From contig JAHELX010000086.1 of the NCBI GenBank assembly GCA_024643945.1, positions 1 through 13,694 of the forward strand: a stretch of 13,694 nucleotides of DNA, written 5' to 3'. Below are positions 7,080 to 12,860 of this stretch, piece by piece; the stretch's first letter is position 1; each line of letters starts with the position of its first letter. This DNA comes from Anaerolineales bacterium. Lineage in GTDB: Bacteria > Chloroflexota > Anaerolineae > 4572-78 > NAK82. The notes below the pieces were generated by a model. The model made no database searches, had not been told where the DNA came from, and was given only the letters and a program-made list of their open reading frames with translations. The translations under genes and the position numbers were made by a program.

Positions 7080-7319
7080 CTACACCGGTAGTGGCGCCAG
7101 GACCTCCTGGTGTATCAAATCAGCGGCATAGGCCAATGCCGCTTGAATATCTTCGGCAGTTAGCTGCGGATAGGCTTCCTGGATTTCCTCTGGCGTCATG
7201 CCGTCCGCCAGGCTTCCCACAATCATCGCCACAGGAATACGGGTTCCTTTGATACAGGGATCACCGTGATGCAAATCCGGTGCAATCACAATTCGCTCTT
7301 GCCAACGCATACGCCCCAT
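7080..7319 (-). CDS. DUF433 antitoxin
   Basis: A 79-residue protein with the DUF433 signature: ERIVIAPDLHHGDPCIKGTR (8-27), IPVAMIVGSLADGMTPEEI, YPQLTAEDIQAALAYAADLI. The fold is a winged helix used for operator binding and for holding the PIN-like partner. The ATG at 7319 has GGAGG 8 nt upstream; an internal ATG at 7310 is less well placed. First gene of a two-gene operon with the DUF5615 gene, driven by a near-perfect promoter at 7395-7423. Autoregulation is usual for such pairs but no operator was identified. Confidence 0.85.
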   Translation of the reverse strand: MGRMRWQERIVIAPDLHHGDPCIKGTRIPVAMIVGSLADGMTPEEIQEAYPQLTAEDIQAALAYAADLIHQEVLAPLPV

Positions 7320-7394
7320 TTCCGTTACCTCCTGACGCTTTCTGCTGGTCCGTCAATTCCTTCAGCGTGACCTGTCCCCATACCCCGCACGCGT

Positions 7395-7423
7395 ATTATG
7401 CTCCGAAGTAATCGGGGTGTCAA
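7395..7423 (-). promoter_or_regulatory. Sigma70-type promoter of DUF433/DUF5615 operon
   Basis: Perfect -35 TTGACA (7423-7418), a 17-bp spacer and -10 CATAAT (7400-7395, one mismatch) on the minus strand. The predicted 5' leader is about 65-70 nt. The stretch 7324-7588 around it holds no convincing gene. Confidence 0.7.
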
Positions 7424-7588
7424 ACATCGCCGCTGACCTTTCGTTGCGCCCGAGATGCGAAAACAAATACCCCGGCGCATGGAAGCGCCCAGGAACTGGA
7501 GTTGTTCCACATTTGCGCGGACGAGCACGTCATAGGGGCGTTTTCTTGTGGTCGTCCAAAAGCAGGGCTACGGTCATACCTATTTACC

Positions 7589-7838
7589 CGGCGGCGTCAG
7601 CCAGTTGCCCCTGACAGCGCCAGCCAGCCAGCCGGCGCCACATATCCGCACGCCCCGGCCTCGTCCTGCGCCAGGATTTGACTCTGCGCCTGCCCCACCT
7701 GTGGTGGCGACGATCACTTCGGGGAGACCATCCGCGACGTCCAGCACGTATTCAGTTGTCACCCCACCCACTGTCTGCCTGGTGCACCGACCACGCCATC
7801 CACTTCGGTGCCGACCAGCCAGTTAGCGACTTCCAGGT
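7589..7838 (-). pseudogene. RHS-core relic, multiply deleted
   Basis: Minus strand: GGVTTEYVLDVADGLPEVIVATTGGA in the frame ending at 7771, then corrupted sequence matching the AYVLPD..GSVRQVVAAAG part by nucleotide. It has lost the STRYVQVQ codons like the 4251 relic, and also about 30 bases between the GNRTAQ and VDGV segments near 7788. Its right part (7789-7838) lies in the duplicated 482-bp block. Confidence 0.65.
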
Positions 7839-7839
7839 C

Positions 7840-7872
7840 AATAACAAAAAGACGGACAGTTACGTCCGTCTT
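7840..7872 (-). terminator. Intrinsic terminator, copy B
   Basis: Identical to the hairpin at 3411-3443: a 9-bp perfect stem (7849-7857 with 7864-7872), 6-nt loop and U-tract on the minus strand, 39 bp beyond the antitoxin copy B stop. Confidence 0.72.
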
Positions 7873-7910
7873 GTCTATCTTTTACCCATTCTCCCTCTTA
7901 TCCTGTCGTG

Positions 7911-8132
7911 CTATGCCAGACTATCGCTGGCGTCTCGCTCCCCTTCGATTTCTTCAGCTATTTCGGAGACGCTGCGTTCTCTAAGCCAGGCATGCCGCTC
8001 GGCTGTGTAATCGCCATACCCCGTTTCAAATTGTTGCAAAAAGCGCACCAAGCCGACTGCCCCTAATTCTCGGGACAGCACCTTCAATCCCTTCAATCGA
8101 ATCTCTTCCAAGCTCATCATCGTCGTATCCAT
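7911..8132 (-). CDS. Antitoxin-like protein, orphan copy B
   Basis: 73 residues, five substitutions from the protein at 3482-3703 (N2D, T48A, K51R, G67D, N71S). The ribosome site GGGAGGTG is retained. The frame is intact although its toxin partner has lost its N-terminal two thirds. If transcribed it could act as a second source of antitoxin for the intact PIN toxin at 3705. The native promoter equivalent to 4199-4227 is absent, so expression is doubtful. Confidence 0.68.
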   Translation of the reverse strand: MDTTMMSLEEIRLKGLKVLSRELGAVGLVRFLQQFETGYGDYTAERHAWLRERSVSEIAEEIEGERDASDSLA

Positions 8133-8133
8133 C

Positions 8134-8270
8134 CTAGCTCACCTCCCGCAGCCAAGTCAAAGGGTTCTCCACTTGAATTCGCAACTCATCGCTGTGGGCT
8201 GCTGCCTGGCGCAGCAACTGGTCGTCGGTTGTCAGAAACACATCGACACCGCCACTTTCCACGCAGGCAA
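8134..8270 (-). pseudogene. PIN toxin C-terminal fragment (copy B)
   Basis: Encodes only ACVESGGVDVFLTTDDQLL and the following tail through NPLTWLREVS, matching residues about 104-147 of the PIN protein at 3705-4148. The N-terminal YLD motif, the central glutamates and the FDALH motif are lost, so no catalysis is expected. The open frame runs on to a GTG at 8352 with 27 unrelated residues, giving a chimeric 72-residue ORF that is probably accidental. Confidence 0.8.
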
Positions 8271-8370
8271 AATAGTGATGATTCGGCAATAATGATCCGA
8301 TTGACACAGTCGAGCCAAACCCAATCGACACCATCATATAGAAACAAAACACTTTACAATCCGACCACCA

Positions 8371-9060
8371 TCAATCCGCGAGATGATCTAGACATGCTTC
8401 CAACAGAGACGCGAGCTCCTGCATGCCACTCCGATCAAGATTGATTCGAGCAAGAGAATGATCTAGGGGGGTGAAAGACGCATCCTGTAGAGCTTGCTTT
8501 GGGAATCGACCAATTTGAAAGAACAAGTTCGAAGGAGCTTCAGAAGGTCCTGTGTGTCCCGTGCTGAAAATCAAAATAGTAGCAGTCGAATTCTTCCTCA
8601 ATTCAACCAAGGGATCATAAACTTGATAGTAGTGATCTCGCTTTGTATTTGGAAACCACTCTGGATGGAGATGGAAATCGGCTAACTCTGAAGCTTCAAT
8701 TTTTCTGAACATCTTCTGTTCGATCTTGCGCATTGAAGGTAGTCGCTGCGCATACAGCCGGAGAAGATTTATTAGACCTGCTACTTCTTGCCGCTTCAGG
8801 CTAAGATATCCTCCCTTTTCCGTTAATGGGTTGAAGCCTTCAAATTCTAGAGCTTCGGGTAAGACACTGAAGATGTGAAATGCTATGACACCAGAGTAAG
8901 TGCCATCTTGCAGAAATGCCACGAGCGGCCAAGGACCATCCAGGTCTAATGAATGATGCACCAGACCAAAGAAAGCGTTATTATCTGCTGCAGCTACCTC
9001 TGTTGGAACACAATATAGAGTGTGCGCTTTCTCAGCGGTCAGTTGGATCCAAGTTCTCAT
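8371..9060 (-). CDS. Putative immunity protein 3, family not recognised
   Basis: A 229-residue soluble protein without signal peptide or membrane helix. Visible features: N-terminal MRTWIQLTAEKAHTLYCVP, GPWPLVAFLQDGTYSGVIAFH (about 43-63), a helical stretch LKRQEVAGLINLLRLYAQRL, HLHPEWFP and a second conserved-looking half LVELRKNSTATILIFSTGHTGP. The end repeats the 'LxRSGMQELASLLEACLD' style of helix, which suggests two similar halves (LINLLRLY / LASLLEAC), each preceded by a polar segment. The ATG at 9060 has GAGGTG 5 nt upstream; the gene lies 76 bp after the toxin ORF stop. G+C is clearly lower than in the RHS core, as expected for horizontally swapped tip/immunity DNA. Immunity to tip 3 is inferred from position only. 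Confidence 0.6.
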   Translation of the reverse strand: MRTWIQLTAEKAHTLYCVPTEVAAADNNAFFGLVHHSLDLDGPWPLVAFLQDGTYSGVIAFHIFSVLPEALEFEGFNPLTEKGGYLSLKRQEVAGLINLLRLYAQRLPSMRKIEQKMFRKIEASELADFHLHPEWFPNTKRDHYYQVYDPLVELRKNSTATILIFSTGHTGPSEAPSNLFFQIGRFPKQALQDASFTPLDHSLARINLDRSGMQELASLLEACLDHLAD

Positions 9061-9136
9061 TCGTCACCTCTGTTTTGCAAATTAACCTTTCAAAACCTGT
9101 TAGAGATACTTGGTGTGACTGTAGTTGGAAAGAGCA

Positions 9137-10477
9137 TCAAGGGTTTGGAACGATGCTGGTCCCACCATTAGGAGTTGAAAACTTAAATCGATCGCTACGT
9201 ATCTCGTCTAAAGTGGCCCACCGCACTGGGATTGAGTCTCTTCCCGCCATTCGATAAGCCACTAATCTCCGATGGTCAAGTGTGTAAATTTCCCCATCAA
9301 TGAGATTTACAGGGTCACCTCTATGACCATATTTCTCAAGCGGGCCCCATTCATCCATAAACTTTTCTTTTCGAAACACCCTGATTGGCGGTAGATCTTT
9401 GTCAGGGTTATTTCTTAGAAGTTCCGCGTTCTCTTCAACAGTGTATCGTTCACCAGTGTCTCTTCTTATTCCCGTTGACGAATAGTACTTCTGAGAATAT
9501 CTAATATTTCTAGGATTGAGACCACCAGGCTGACCAGATCCTCCCTTACTCCCCTCGGCCACCATCCAATAGATATTACCCGCGATGTCACCTGCATTGG
9601 CTGCACTCACTACTCCCACAACTACACCATGCGCAGTGACTGCCGCGCCCACAACGACCACCCCAACACCAGTAGCCGCCCCTATGCCAGTTTCGGCGGT
9701 CACCAACCCACCGACAGCGCCACAGCCCATAATTGAGACGCCGCCCTCGACCTCCATGAAAGCCTGCCCAATTGTGATCACCGAACCTGTCAAGCGGCCA
9801 AGCTGGAAGGCGACAGAATCCCCATATTTTGCTGCTACCTCATCAGCGCCTCTCCTGAGCAATGACCTGGATTGTTCTGGAATGCCTAAAGCCGAGTAGT
9901 TGTTATCTATGAATTGGTAGACAACCCCTTTTAGAAACTCGTCGAGGAAGTTCTCGCCTTGTTCGCCACTTGGATCCCGATCATTAATTGCATTGTTCAG
10001 TATATAGACGTAAGGGTTTAGAGTCTGTGGCTGGTAGACATTGCCTGGATTGGGATCCTTGCTCAGGAACCGACCGGTGGCGGGATCATAATACCGCGCT
10101 CGCAGGAAGAGCAAGTCCGTGCTACCATCCACCTGCTCGCCCGTATAGCCAAAAGGTTGGGAGACTGGGAAATTGGTAGATTGGGACATGAGGACCCCAA
10201 AGGGATCATAGCTCTGGGCCAGGGTCACCTGCCCGGCGGCGGCGACCACTTGGCGCACTGAGCCTAGGTGATCCGGCAGGACGTACCCCCACGCCCCGGC
10301 CTCATACTCCGCCAGGATTTGACCCTGCACCTGCACGTAGCGCGTGCTCGCCCCGCCCGTGGTGGTGGCGATCACTTCGGGTAAGCTTGCCCCGAGCGAA
10401 ATCGAGAGGCCGCCAGCTACGCCTGCAGTGAGCCCTGCCGAACTGTTCAGGACATAACGCGTCTCAACACCGTCCAC
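9137..10477 (-). CDS. RHS C-terminal segment with ParB-like toxin tip 3
   Basis: 446 residues. 1-170: RHS core terminus (RYVL, SLPEVIATTTGG, STRYVQVQ, LPDHLGSVRQVV, QSYDPFG, FGYTGEQ, LLFLRARYYDPATGRFLSKD, DPSG). 171-310: pre-toxin region with a Gly/Val-rich hydrophobic stretch (about 245-300), which may help membrane passage. 320-446: tip with NPRNIRYSQKYYSSTG, LPPIRVFR (362-369), IYTLDHRRLVAYRMAGRDSI (397-416), PVRWATLDE and FKFSTPNGGTSIV. The DHRR-x3-A-x3-AG-x2-x-IPV pattern matches ParB/sulfiredoxin-like toxins. The frame continues an RHS core from upstream but is broken near 10475 by a 1-base loss. The core carries two 24-nt in-frame inserts (residues about 12-19 and 25-32) absent from the sister cores. 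The immunity candidate at 8371 follows. Confidence 0.82.
   Translation of the reverse strand: MDGVETRYVLNSSAGLTAGVAGGLSISLGASLPEVIATTTGGASTRYVQVQGQILAEYEAGAWGYVLPDHLGSVRQVVAAAGQVTLAQSYDPFGVLMSQSTNFPVSQPFGYTGEQVDGSTDLLFLRARYYDPATGRFLSKDPNPGNVYQPQTLNPYVYILNNAINDRDPSGEQGENFLDEFLKGVVYQFIDNNYSALGIPEQSRSLLRRGADEVAAKYGDSVAFQLGRLTGSVITIGQAFMEVEGGVSIMGCGAVGGLVTAETGIGAATGVGVVVVGAAVTAHGVVVGVVSAANAGDIAGNIYWMVAEGSKGGSGQPGGLNPRNIRYSQKYYSSTGIRRDTGERYTVEENAELLRNNPDKDLPPIRVFRKEKFMDEWGPLEKYGHRGDPVNLIDGEIYTLDHRRLVAYRMAGRDSIPVRWATLDEIRSDRFKFSTPNGGTSIVPNP
10157..10188. repeat. Octamer tandem repeat (TTGGGAGA-like x4)
   Basis: Four 8-mers TTGGGAGA, CTGGGAAA, TTGGTAGA, TTGGGACA lie in the RHS core where the sister copies encode VPFETFGSGES. 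On the minus strand they encode MSQSTNFPVSQ, and the frame is kept. Confidence 0.65.
10382..10405 (-). repeat. 24-nt in-frame insertion (SISLGASL) in RHS core
   Basis: These 24 bases separate the codons of GGL and PEV, which are adjacent in the RHS cores at 4251, 6290, 7700 and 12390. Exactly 8 codons are added. The inserted bases contain the TTTCGCTCGGG-type string typical of short dispersed repeats. Confidence 0.6.
10421..10444 (-). repeat. 24-nt insertion element, SSAGLTAG copy
   Basis: Encodes SSAGLTAG between YVLN and VAGGL, where the sister cores read YVLDVAGGL. Nineteen of 24 bases match the insert at 12906-12929 (RSTGLTAG), which sits at a different place in the core. Frame is preserved in both. 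Confidence 0.65.
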
Positions 10478-10640
10478 CGCGTCGCGGTCCGGTTGCCCAA
10501 GCCGTCATTCTCAAAGCTGGTTGTTAAAGTACCACTGGTCACGGACGTCAGCTGGTTGGCGGCGCCCCTTTCGCTTTGCTTCAGGGAGGCTGCGCACTCA
10601 TAGGTATAAGTGATGACGCGGGTGGCCAGAGAGAAGCGCA
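10447..10640 (-). pseudogene. Upstream RHS core of toxin 3 cassette, frameshifted
   Basis: Minus strand: RFSLATRVITYTYE...AANQLTSVTSGTLTTSFENDGLGNRTAT, then the frame is lost and resumes as VDGVETRYVLN in the 9137-10477 ORF. Comparison with GNRTAQTVDGV of the sister cores shows one base missing around 10475-10485. It contains the 33-nt insert at 10567-10599. Begins directly beside the hairpin at 10642. Confidence 0.72.
10567..10599 (-). repeat. 33-nt insertion element (ECAASLKQSER), copy 1
   Basis: Lies between the Tyr codon of YTY and the codon that replaces Asp in the RHS motif YxYD-AANQL. Thirty of 33 bases match the element at 12963-12995, which occupies the equivalent Tyr/Asp position in another repeat of the core. 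It adds 11 codons and keeps frame. Confidence 0.7.
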
Positions 10641-10641
10641 A

Positions 10642-10678
10642 CGGATAAGCGGATGTATCATCCCCATCCGCTTATCCG
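10642..10678. repeat. 14-bp inverted repeat hairpin at cassette boundary
   Basis: CGGATAAGCGGATG (10642-10655) and its exact complement (10665-10678) flank a 9-nt loop. There is no U-tract on either side, so a simple intrinsic terminator is unlikely. It sits between immunity gene 2 (stop at 10801) and the start of the next RHS core. The ~120 bp between it and 10800 hold nothing recognisable. Confidence 0.7.
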
Positions 10679-10800
10679 CTCCCTATCTGATACCCAATGC
10701 CCAAGAAACGATGGATAGGTTTTCACCATACCTGCCTATTGGCCTTACGCGATGACAGGTGTGGGAAATCGCGCCCTACTTTTGTCCTGGAGAGCAAGAA

Positions 10801-11205
10801 CTAATCTGTTTCAATCTCATATGATCGTGCAACTATCTCGAAACACCCTTCTTCACCGAACCATAGACCATAGTAGTGAAAGTTGAACTGACCGTACATT
10901 TCATGCATAATGGAACCTGTTACAAAGAACCGATCTCGACTCTCCTTGAGTTCATGTAGCCACGGCGAATCATCAAGGTCAAACTCCACCATCCCATCAC
11001 CTATGATGGCCGGTGATGCCGTGCAGCAGGTTTCATCCATATACCTGTAAGCGATAACCCTTGTGAACTTTATGGTCACCCAGTGACTCTCCCCTATCTT
11101 AGGCACGTAGTCATATCGTATAACCACCTGACCAGGGGCAATCTTTACCTGGGGTCCTTCGGCCGTCCAGTTTTTCGAAAACGGCAAGTCAATCTCACGT
11201 TTCAT
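10801..11205 (-). CDS. Putative immunity protein 2, family not recognised
   Basis: A 134-residue soluble, acidic, probably beta-rich protein (VKIAPGQVVIRYDYVP, WVTIKFTRVIAYRYMD, FDLDDSPWLHELKESRDRFF, FHYYGLWFGEEGCFEIVA). I chose ATG 11205 because GGAGG at 11218-11222 lies 11 nt upstream; a GTG at 11217 that overlaps the toxin stop would leave no room for a ribosome site. The gene follows the toxin ORF stop (11214) by 8 bp, so coupled expression is likely. Positional inference makes it the immunity protein for tip 2; the paired cysteines in DETCCT may be structural. No family identified with confidence. Confidence 0.62.
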   Translation of the reverse strand: MKREIDLPFSKNWTAEGPQVKIAPGQVVIRYDYVPKIGESHWVTIKFTRVIAYRYMDETCCTASPAIIGDGMVEFDLDDSPWLHELKESRDRFFVTGSIMHEMYGQFNFHYYGLWFGEEGCFEIVARSYEIETD

Positions 11206-11213
11206 CTTCAGAC

Positions 11214-12293
11214 TCACCTCCCCCGAATAGGAACATTGTTGAGGTCAACTTCCAACCTTGCAGCCTCCTCCAGTCTCCGCGTCAGTTCTGGTTCATAATA
11301 TGGGTGCCCCGTGATATCAATCAAGATGGTCGGCTCCATGCCTGCCATTCGAAGAGCTTTCAGTGATCTATTGTTAATGGCATATCTGACACCATCACGT
11401 CTTATGAACTGAACCGGAAGCTCATCGGGGTTAATCTGGCCAGTCCTCAACCCTTCAGCTACATCTTCAACTTCCCAGCCTGCGTACTTGAAGTCAGACT
11501 TTTCAGGTCGTGTAAATCTTCGACCCACTGATGCCTGGCCAAATTTAAGTGGTGCAAAGAGCAATATACTATCTTCAAAGCACGGCTGTATCAGCCGCAA
11601 GTCGAGAACCCACGTGGTTGTCCCTGGCAGATCCACATACGGCCCTGGCAGGACTGCTGGCAGCCACTCAGTCGTGCTACCCAACGCCGGGCCGGGAATG
11701 AGGGAACTTGGCTGCTGCCCAAGCGGTAACCACTCGCGTAAACCCTCCCAGGGACTGCCAACTCGCAGCGGGGGTGGGCCTGGTTGTAGATTATCTGTCA
11801 GTCTGAAGTATAGGTACGCCAAAACTGAGAGGGCAACCTGAGCGGTCGCGCTGGCTGGGTCTGCCGCCGCCGTTCGAGCAAAAGCCAGCGGCAACCCTTC
11901 CCCTCGACCTCCCCATCGAGGAGGATTGCAGGTACCGGTCTCCGGGTCCACTCCGTACGGGCAGAAAATCCGGCCACTGGGATCAGTAAAATTGAGCGGA
12001 TTCCCCTGTACGTAGCTCCAGGCATTCAACGATTGCGGCCTGGACATATCCCCCTGCCACGGATCCTTCGAGACGAACCGCCCTCCTACGGGATCATAAT
12101 ACCGCGCCCGCAGGTAGAGCAACTCCGCCTCAGCATCCCACCATTCCCCGGTGTATCCGAAGTCGCTCTCACCGGAACCAAAAGTCTCGAACGGGACCCC
12201 AAAGGGGTCGAAACTCTGGGCCAGATCCACCTGGCTGTCGGAACCAACCAATTGGCGCACTGAACCCAGGTGATCCGACAAAACGTACCCCAT
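11214..12293 (-). CDS. RHS C-terminal segment with ParB-like toxin tip 2
   Basis: 359 residues. 1-107: RHS core (LSDHLGSVRQLVG, QSFDPFGVPFE, FGYTGEWW, LLYLRARYYDPVGGRFVSKD, NFTDPSG). 108-245: Pro-rich linker with one hydrophobic stretch (about 148-165), nearly identical to the 5060 ORF. 246-359: tip 2 with FTRPEKSDFKYAGW, VEDVAEGLRTGQINPDELPV (275-294), FIRRDGVRYAINNRSLKALR (297-316), MAGMEPTILIDITG and a charged helix. The NNRS-x2-A-x3-AG pattern is a ParB/sulfiredoxin-like toxin signature I have seen in other RHS and CDI C-termini. The ATG at 12293 is internal: the core reads in from upstream but a C run is one base shorter (4 instead of 5, near 12287) than in the 10287 copy. The immunity candidate follows 8 bp downstream. 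Confidence 0.8.
   Translation of the reverse strand: MGYVLSDHLGSVRQLVGSDSQVDLAQSFDPFGVPFETFGSGESDFGYTGEWWDAEAELLYLRARYYDPVGGRFVSKDPWQGDMSRPQSLNAWSYVQGNPLNFTDPSGRIFCPYGVDPETGTCNPPRWGGRGEGLPLAFARTAAADPASATAQVALSVLAYLYFRLTDNLQPGPPPLRVGSPWEGLREWLPLGQQPSSLIPGPALGSTTEWLPAVLPGPYVDLPGTTTWVLDLRLIQPCFEDSILLFAPLKFGQASVGRRFTRPEKSDFKYAGWEVEDVAEGLRTGQINPDELPVQFIRRDGVRYAINNRSLKALRMAGMEPTILIDITGHPYYEPELTRRLEEAARLEVDLNNVPIRGR
11570..12075 (-). repeat. RHS linker block shared with 5470-5975
   Basis: Gap-free partner (offset 6100) of the block in the toxin 1 cassette. Similarity ends abruptly at the same codon, after the IQxCxED residues that close the linker. Confidence 0.85.
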
Positions 12294-12553
12294 GCCCCAG
12301 CGGCGTACTCCGACAGGATTTGACTCTGCACCTGCACGTACCGCGTGCTCGCACCGCCCACGGTGGCGACGATCACTTCGGGCAGCCCACCGCCTACGTC
12401 CAACACGTATTCAGTTGTTACGCCATCCACCGTCTGGGCCGTGCGATTGCCTGAGCTATCATACTCAAAGCTGCTGGCCATGCCGTCTACATTCGCACTC
12501 ACCAGGCGGTTGGCAGCGTCCCAAGTATACACGTTGGTGCCTTGGGTGCGCAA

Positions 12554-12636
12554 CTTGCCGCGAAGTCCTCGAAGTGAAACCAGGGGGCGAAGTCCTCATA
12601 GTGAAGCCAGGGGGCGAAGTCCTCGCAGCGCAGGGG
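12554..12636 (-). repeat. 83-nt insertion with 27-bp tandem repeats
   Basis: Two full 27-bp units (12561-12587 and 12588-12614) and a 22-bp partial unit (12615-12636). On the minus strand they encode the nonapeptide repeat (Y/F)EDFAPW(L/F)H. The block interrupts the RHS core between the AAT and TTGCGC of NLRTQGTN and shifts the frame (83 = 2 mod 3). Confidence 0.75.
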
Positions 12637-12705
12637 ATTGGTTTCCCAATCCAGGTCAGTCTGGAGGCCGTCTTCATAGAAGTAGTTGAGCCGGTTGGCC
12701 GTATC

Positions 12706-12774
12706 GCCTGCCCTGCCTGCACTTGTGGCGCACCGTCCCGGCACGGGGCAGGCACAGGTGAGCGCAGTCGAAGG
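12706..12774 (-). repeat. 69-nt in-frame insertion in RHS YxYD motif
   Basis: Lies exactly between TAC and GAT of YAY-DTANRL and adds 23 codons (PSTALTCACPVPGRCATSAG and three more). It begins with CCTTCGACTGCGCTCA on the minus strand and ends with a GCAGGCAGGGCAGGC run. Confidence 0.6.
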
Positions 12775-12828
12775 GTAGGCGTAGGTGACGACGCTGGTGG
12801 CGGTCAGGGTGCGAGTCTGGACGGTGCG

Positions 12829-12860
12829 ACAGCCTGTCCCGCGAAGCGCAACGAGACGGG
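12829..12860 (-). repeat. 32-nt palindromic insertion in RHS core
   Basis: Inserted after AAT of DPVGN and before CGCACCGTC of RTVQT. The ends CCTGTC and GACGGG can pair (one wobble) and an inner GCG..CGC can also fold. Its length shifts the reading frame. Confidence 0.6.

Larger units (their letters stand above)
7789..8270. repeat. 482-bp duplicated segment, copy B
   Basis: Gap-free partner of 3360-3841. On the left it runs on into further RHS relic, so RHS sequence is continuous here whereas copy A is cut at hepT. On the right it breaks inside the PIN gene after CGCAGGCAA, joining about 100 bp of unrecognised sequence (8271-8370). Confidence 0.9.

Noticed and set aside
7350..7362. 13-base match (CCGTCAATTCCTT) to the conserved 16S rRNA site used for universal primers
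   Set aside because: Flanking bases do not resemble rRNA and the stretch lies in the leader of the DUF433 operon; a chance match.
7325..7528. 67-codon minus-strand frame upstream of DUF433
   Set aside because: It overlaps the strong promoter at 7395-7423, shows no family-like motifs and has no ribosome site.
8134..8352. 72-residue chimeric ORF as a functional short PIN protein
   Set aside because: It keeps only one of the acidic motifs and its first 27 residues come from the junction sequence.
9585..9899. Thr/Pro/Ala-rich plus-strand frame
   Set aside because: It is the complement of the Gly/Val-rich pre-toxin stretch of the toxin 3 ORF.
12561..12636. Repeat block as a possible CRISPR array
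   Set aside because: Units are contiguous 27-mers with no spacers and only 2.8 copies.
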